21,533 nt of DNA from the NCBI GenBank assembly GCA_001247695.2, contig LGRX02031111.1:1-21533 (forward strand). Direction: 5' to 3'. The notes beneath the pieces are model-generated. The model did no database searches. It saw nothing but the letters and a program-made list of their open reading frames with translations, and was not told the origin of the DNA. The stretch is from Cymbomonas tetramitiformis (taxonomy: Eukaryota > Chlorophyta > Pyramimonadophyceae > Pyramimonadales > Pyramimonadaceae). Below, in pieces: positions 19,401 through 21,533 of this stretch (the first letter of the stretch is position 1; each line of letters opens with the position of its first letter). A program made the translations under genes and the position numbers.

Positions 19401-20379
19401 CTCCCCAGGTTGCGCAGGAGGACAGCTGGGGATAGCAAGAACTGGCCAACCCCTGACACCCGGACCGCCTTCTGCATGCTGACGTGATGATGCTCAAGCA
19501 CCTTCCCCCCGATCCCCGGATATTCCGATTTCGCGCGCTCCCAGTCCACCTTCACGGAATACCTCGCCCCTGGTCGGAGACACCGCTCGTCCCGCTCGAC
19601 CCGCGGGTCCCACTCACGCGTGCTGAACAGGGAAGAGGGCGTCAGAAAATTCGCAACCGCACGGTCTGTAGCTTTTGTGAAAAGCGATGAACAGCGGGGA
19701 CAATCCTTCACGCACACGATCGTTTCCAAGATCCGCGCGCACTCCGCCTTACAGTCTTCAATCTTCTGGTGGCATACACGTATGCGCAGCTCACACGCAT
19801 CGTGCAGTGCCGTGGGGTCACCGTGAACCATCGTGATGCGATGGAGCGTGCAAAAAGACTGTACCCCTTCCCAGGCAGTTCTGACGTTCTCCTCACGGTT
19901 CCCCAGCGCGACAGCTTCACACCGTTTAGTCGTCATCGCTGAATCAGCCGGTGATGGGGATTCCAATTCTTCCATAGCCGCCGTCCAGCAATCCAGCAAT
20001 TTCACCAGCTCATCAAGCGTGCACCCGTGTCTTTCGCAACTGTTCTGCACCATACGAAGGGTGGCCATACAGCATGCGGCCCAGACAAGCAGGCACGCCT
20101 TCTCCAGGTCAACCAATACGCAGTCCCCGTTGGACCCGCAGGACATGGGAGGGGGCACCACGTGCATGCCTAGCCCCTCCAGATCTTTGGGTAGCCCCAA
20201 CTGCACGTGAAGAACCCTACATGGCGTATCCGCATGTGGATGGCACGCCATTGATACCTGGCCAACATACTGCGCCCCGCACCGACCCACCCGGGATACC
20301 CCACCCCATCCCACCCACGATTTAAAGCGCCGCTGCTCACTCTTTGGCCGCTGATTCGCAACCGCAGATGAAGCAGCAT
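16497..20379 (-). CDS. 2OG-Fe(II) dioxygenase / zinc cluster / OTU cysteine protease fusion, spliced
   Basis: Proposed exons: 20379-20341 (13 codons from leader module copy 2), 20257-17785, 17678-17523 and 17416-16497 (TAG), total 1195 residues; introns are 83, 106 and 106 bp. Without the first exon, the start would be the ATG at 20251. All joins keep phase (0, 1, 1). The dioxygenase carries MWHTD (H305, D307), TVHRGLCP (H393) and LRTAATM (R410), spaced as in HxD...H...R oxygenases. A zinc cluster follows (CLACGD, CDLCMK, MCGPCYDW), then a helical section of unknown kind, then three copies of a Pro/Thr/Ala linker. The C-terminal part has VEGDGNCWLHCVG (D1026, C1029) and GHYMRILPD (H1186), the catalytic signature of OTU deubiquitinases. 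Roles fit a nuclear protein that oxidises a base or protein side chain and trims ubiquitin; substrates are unknown. If the introns are not spliced, these are two proteins. Confidence 0.75.
17288..17946 (-). repeat. 262-bp tandem exon-plus-intron duplication (three exon copies, two intron copies)
   Basis: Each full unit is a 156-bp exon (52 codons, linker with TATADSAAAEPMDTQADPN) plus a 106-bp intron. The introns are 17784-17679 and 17522-17417; both start GTGTGTGC and end GCGCAG. Splicing keeps phase 1 throughout. In the third exon copy the donor is changed (CCAGGTGTGGTGAG) and the frame reads on into the OTU domain. The third copy also lacks an internal part of the linker. Confidence 0.88.
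20258..20340 (-). other. Predicted 83-bp first intron of the dioxygenase-OTU gene
   Basis: Donor AGA|GTGAGC lies at the end of leader copy 2, acceptor GGCCAG|GTATCA just before the gene body. The join is phase 0 on both sides and in frame with the ATG at 20251. It parallels the introns after copies 1 and 3. Confidence 0.55.
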
Positions 20380-20452
20380 AAGGCACGGCGCCGGGGAGAG
20401 CGCCACACGCGCCACGCGCCTGATTCGGCGCGGAGCGGAGCAGCCTCCCCGA
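20328..20452 (-). repeat. Leader module copy 2
   Basis: About 125 bp nearly identical to 21233-21360. On the minus strand it reads from GGCTGCTCCGCTCCGCGCCG to CCAAAGAGTGAGCAGCGGCG. It contains an ATG (20379-20377) followed by 12 codons (MLLHLRLRISGQR) and a GTGAGC donor. It ends 70 bp before the body exon of the dioxygenase-OTU gene. Confidence 0.9.
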
Positions 20453-20690
20453 TACAATCGGTCCCCACCCCGTGCATGCACACAGCACCGTCGGGTACAT
20501 GCATAATCAGATCTTGCGACATTGCATCATAATGACTTTTGAGGTCCACCAGGGCAGGCCGTCCAGGGCGGTCTCATACACACACGCACACGCACGCACG
20601 CACGCACGCGTTTTACACACAAAGATGATTTATGCTCAATATTGTTACATCTCATTACATTTCGTTAAGTGCGCAAACAGGCCGAGCATG
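20453..20690. other. Spacer between the dioxygenase-OTU gene and the small acidic gene
   Basis: No gene is visible. On the minus strand it starts with the 3' flank of the small gene, where TGTAA occurs twice (20659-20655 and 20649-20645), a word used as poly(A) signal in green algae. The CA/CGCA microsatellite at 20575-20610 follows, then the promoter region of the next gene. No AATAAA is present. Confidence 0.45.
20575..20610. repeat. CA / CGCA microsatellite
   Basis: A run of CACACACGCACACG passes into five CGCA units ending CGCGTTTT. It is a simple repeat in a non-coding spacer. Confidence 0.9.
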
Positions 20691-21289
20691 TTAATTGGTG
20701 TCTTCTTCGCTAGTTTCACTAACATACTCCTCATCATCGTCGGACGGATCCGTGTGTGTCGGACACTCCGCCTCCGATTCCACAATTTGTGCATACTCCT
20801 GCCACTCCAGCCAATGCTCCCTTCGCGGGTGGTACAGCCGCACGACCACGTAACCGTTTGGGGGCCGCTCTCCAAATTCTCCATCATACGTCCCTTGGGG
20901 AACATCATGTTCCGTGGGCGCCGCGGTCCATACGTGGTCTGGGTTGAATCCGACAATTTTCGCCTCGATAATCCAGGGCGCCGGTACGAACCGGCTTTCA
21001 TGAAGCGTCACCGACCATCCAATACGCACAGGCAGCGAGCCCCCGTTCTCCGTGTTGACCCATGTATGCTGCCACGCATACCACAAACTACACGTTCAAC
21101 GATAGGGATCACAACCCCCATCGCGCGCAGCCTCCCCGCACCCTTGGTCCCTGGGTCCTATGGTCCTTGCGGGCACGCTTTGCACCTATCTACCGTACGC
21201 GCACCCTCCGCCATCCCTCCCCACCCACCACTCGCAGCGCCGCTGCTCACCCTTTGGCCGCTGATTCGCAACCGCAGATGAAGCAGCAT
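20691..21289 (-). CDS. Small acidic-tailed protein of unknown function, two exons
   Basis: The body exon (21068-20691, TAA) has no ATG in frame before its conserved-looking region. Leader copy 3 supplies one: exon 1 is 21289-21251 (MLLHLRLRISGQR). A 182-bp intron runs from AGG|GTGAGC to GGCAG|CATACA, and the join is phase 0, giving 138 residues. The body contains many aromatic residues (WVNTENGG, AKIVGFNPDHVW, YVVVRLYHPRREHWLEW) and ends in a strongly acidic tail (DPSDDDEEYVSETSEED). The AKIVGF...VW pattern faintly recalls PWWP or Tudor-like beta barrels, but I would not assign one. An acidic tail plus small barrel would fit a chromatin or histone-binding accessory protein; that is speculation. 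Confidence 0.55.
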
Positions 21290-21447
21290 AAGGCACAGCG
21301 CCGGGGAGAGCGCCGCACGCGCCACGCGCCTGATTCGGCGCGGAGCGGAGCAGCCTCCCCGCACCCTTTGTCCCTGGGTCATATGGTCCTTGCGTGCACA
21401 CTATGCACCTATCTACCGTACGCGCACCCTCGCGCATCCCTCCCCAG
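21128..21447. repeat. 223-bp offset direct duplication around leader copy 3
   Basis: The block at 21128-21224, with key words CCTCCCCGCACCC, TCCCTGGGTC, ATGGTCCTTGC and CACCTATCTACCGTACGC, recurs at 21351-21447 with about ten differences. The offset is 223 bp, so one full tandem unit (including leader copy 3) plus a partial one are present. Confidence 0.9.
21201..21360 (-). repeat. Leader module copy 3
   Basis: It matches copy 1 over about 157 bp and copy 2 over about 125 bp. It contains ATG at 21289-21287, the 13-codon exon and the GTGAGC donor at 21250. It is flanked by a direct duplication of about 95 bp (21128-21224 and 21351-21447). Confidence 0.92.
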
Positions 21448-21533
21448 CGACGATCGCAACCACAGGTTGACACTTTGAAGGACACCAAAAACATCCACAT
21501 GATCACTTTCAAAGAACAAATAACAAGTTGTAA

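Noticed and set aside
20340..20480. Leader module as a tRNA-derived SINE (GGTTGCGAATC resembling a B box)
   Set aside because: The B-box match has an inserted base, no A box or A-rich tail is evident, and the location before three genes with aligned splice phases fits a leader better.

Overview
The window looks like nuclear DNA of a GC-rich eukaryote, most likely a unicellular alga or other protist; I cannot name the species. Signs are spliceosomal introns with GTGAGT/GTGAGC/GTGTGT donors and CAG acceptors that keep reading frame, TATA and AATAAA signals, alanine-rich repeat-coding tracts, and no bacterial-style ribosome binding sites. Everything recognisable belongs to, or travels with, DNA transposons. 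I see no virus capsid or DNA polymerase gene and no RNA gene.

Region A (about 1-8000) holds two divergent transcription units around an array of four 17-bp inverted repeats (3715-4083). To the left, on the minus strand, lie a 60-residue CxxC protein (3630-3448) and a large transposase-like protein (3312-321) of the family marked by a DFSEN motif and a later DGS motif; one frame change occurs near 1725. To the right, on the plus strand, 4227-7675 encodes two PHD-like zinc fingers, a long 21-residue repeat array, a 2-oxoglutarate/Fe(II) dioxygenase domain and a lysine/alanine-rich tail. That gene carries a one-base deletion in its repeat array. An AT-rich stretch full of GGTAAA/TTTACC motifs (7676-8000) ends the region.

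Region B (about 8000-21533) has all genes on the minus strand: a multi-exon Tnp2 (CACTA/Plavaka-like) transposase with a duplicated N-terminal domain (12761-8246); a repeat-containing protein of unknown function (15937 to about 13330); a spliced gene (20379-16497) that I read as a 2OG dioxygenase plus zinc cluster fused to an OTU cysteine protease through tandemly duplicated exon-intron units; and a small acidic protein (21289-20691). Three of these genes are preceded by the same module of about 125-160 bp. In two of them it supplies an identical 13-codon first exon that splices in phase 0 into the gene body.

The main message is that two unrelated transposase types sit side by side, each next to a protein with a nucleic-acid-modifying-type 2OG dioxygenase fold and zinc fingers, and one of these is fused to a deubiquitinase-type protease. 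Fungal and algal KDZ elements are known to carry TET/JBP oxygenases; the pairing with DFSEN-type and Tnp2-type transposases, the OTU fusion, and the re-used leader exon appear to be new arrangements, pending database searches.
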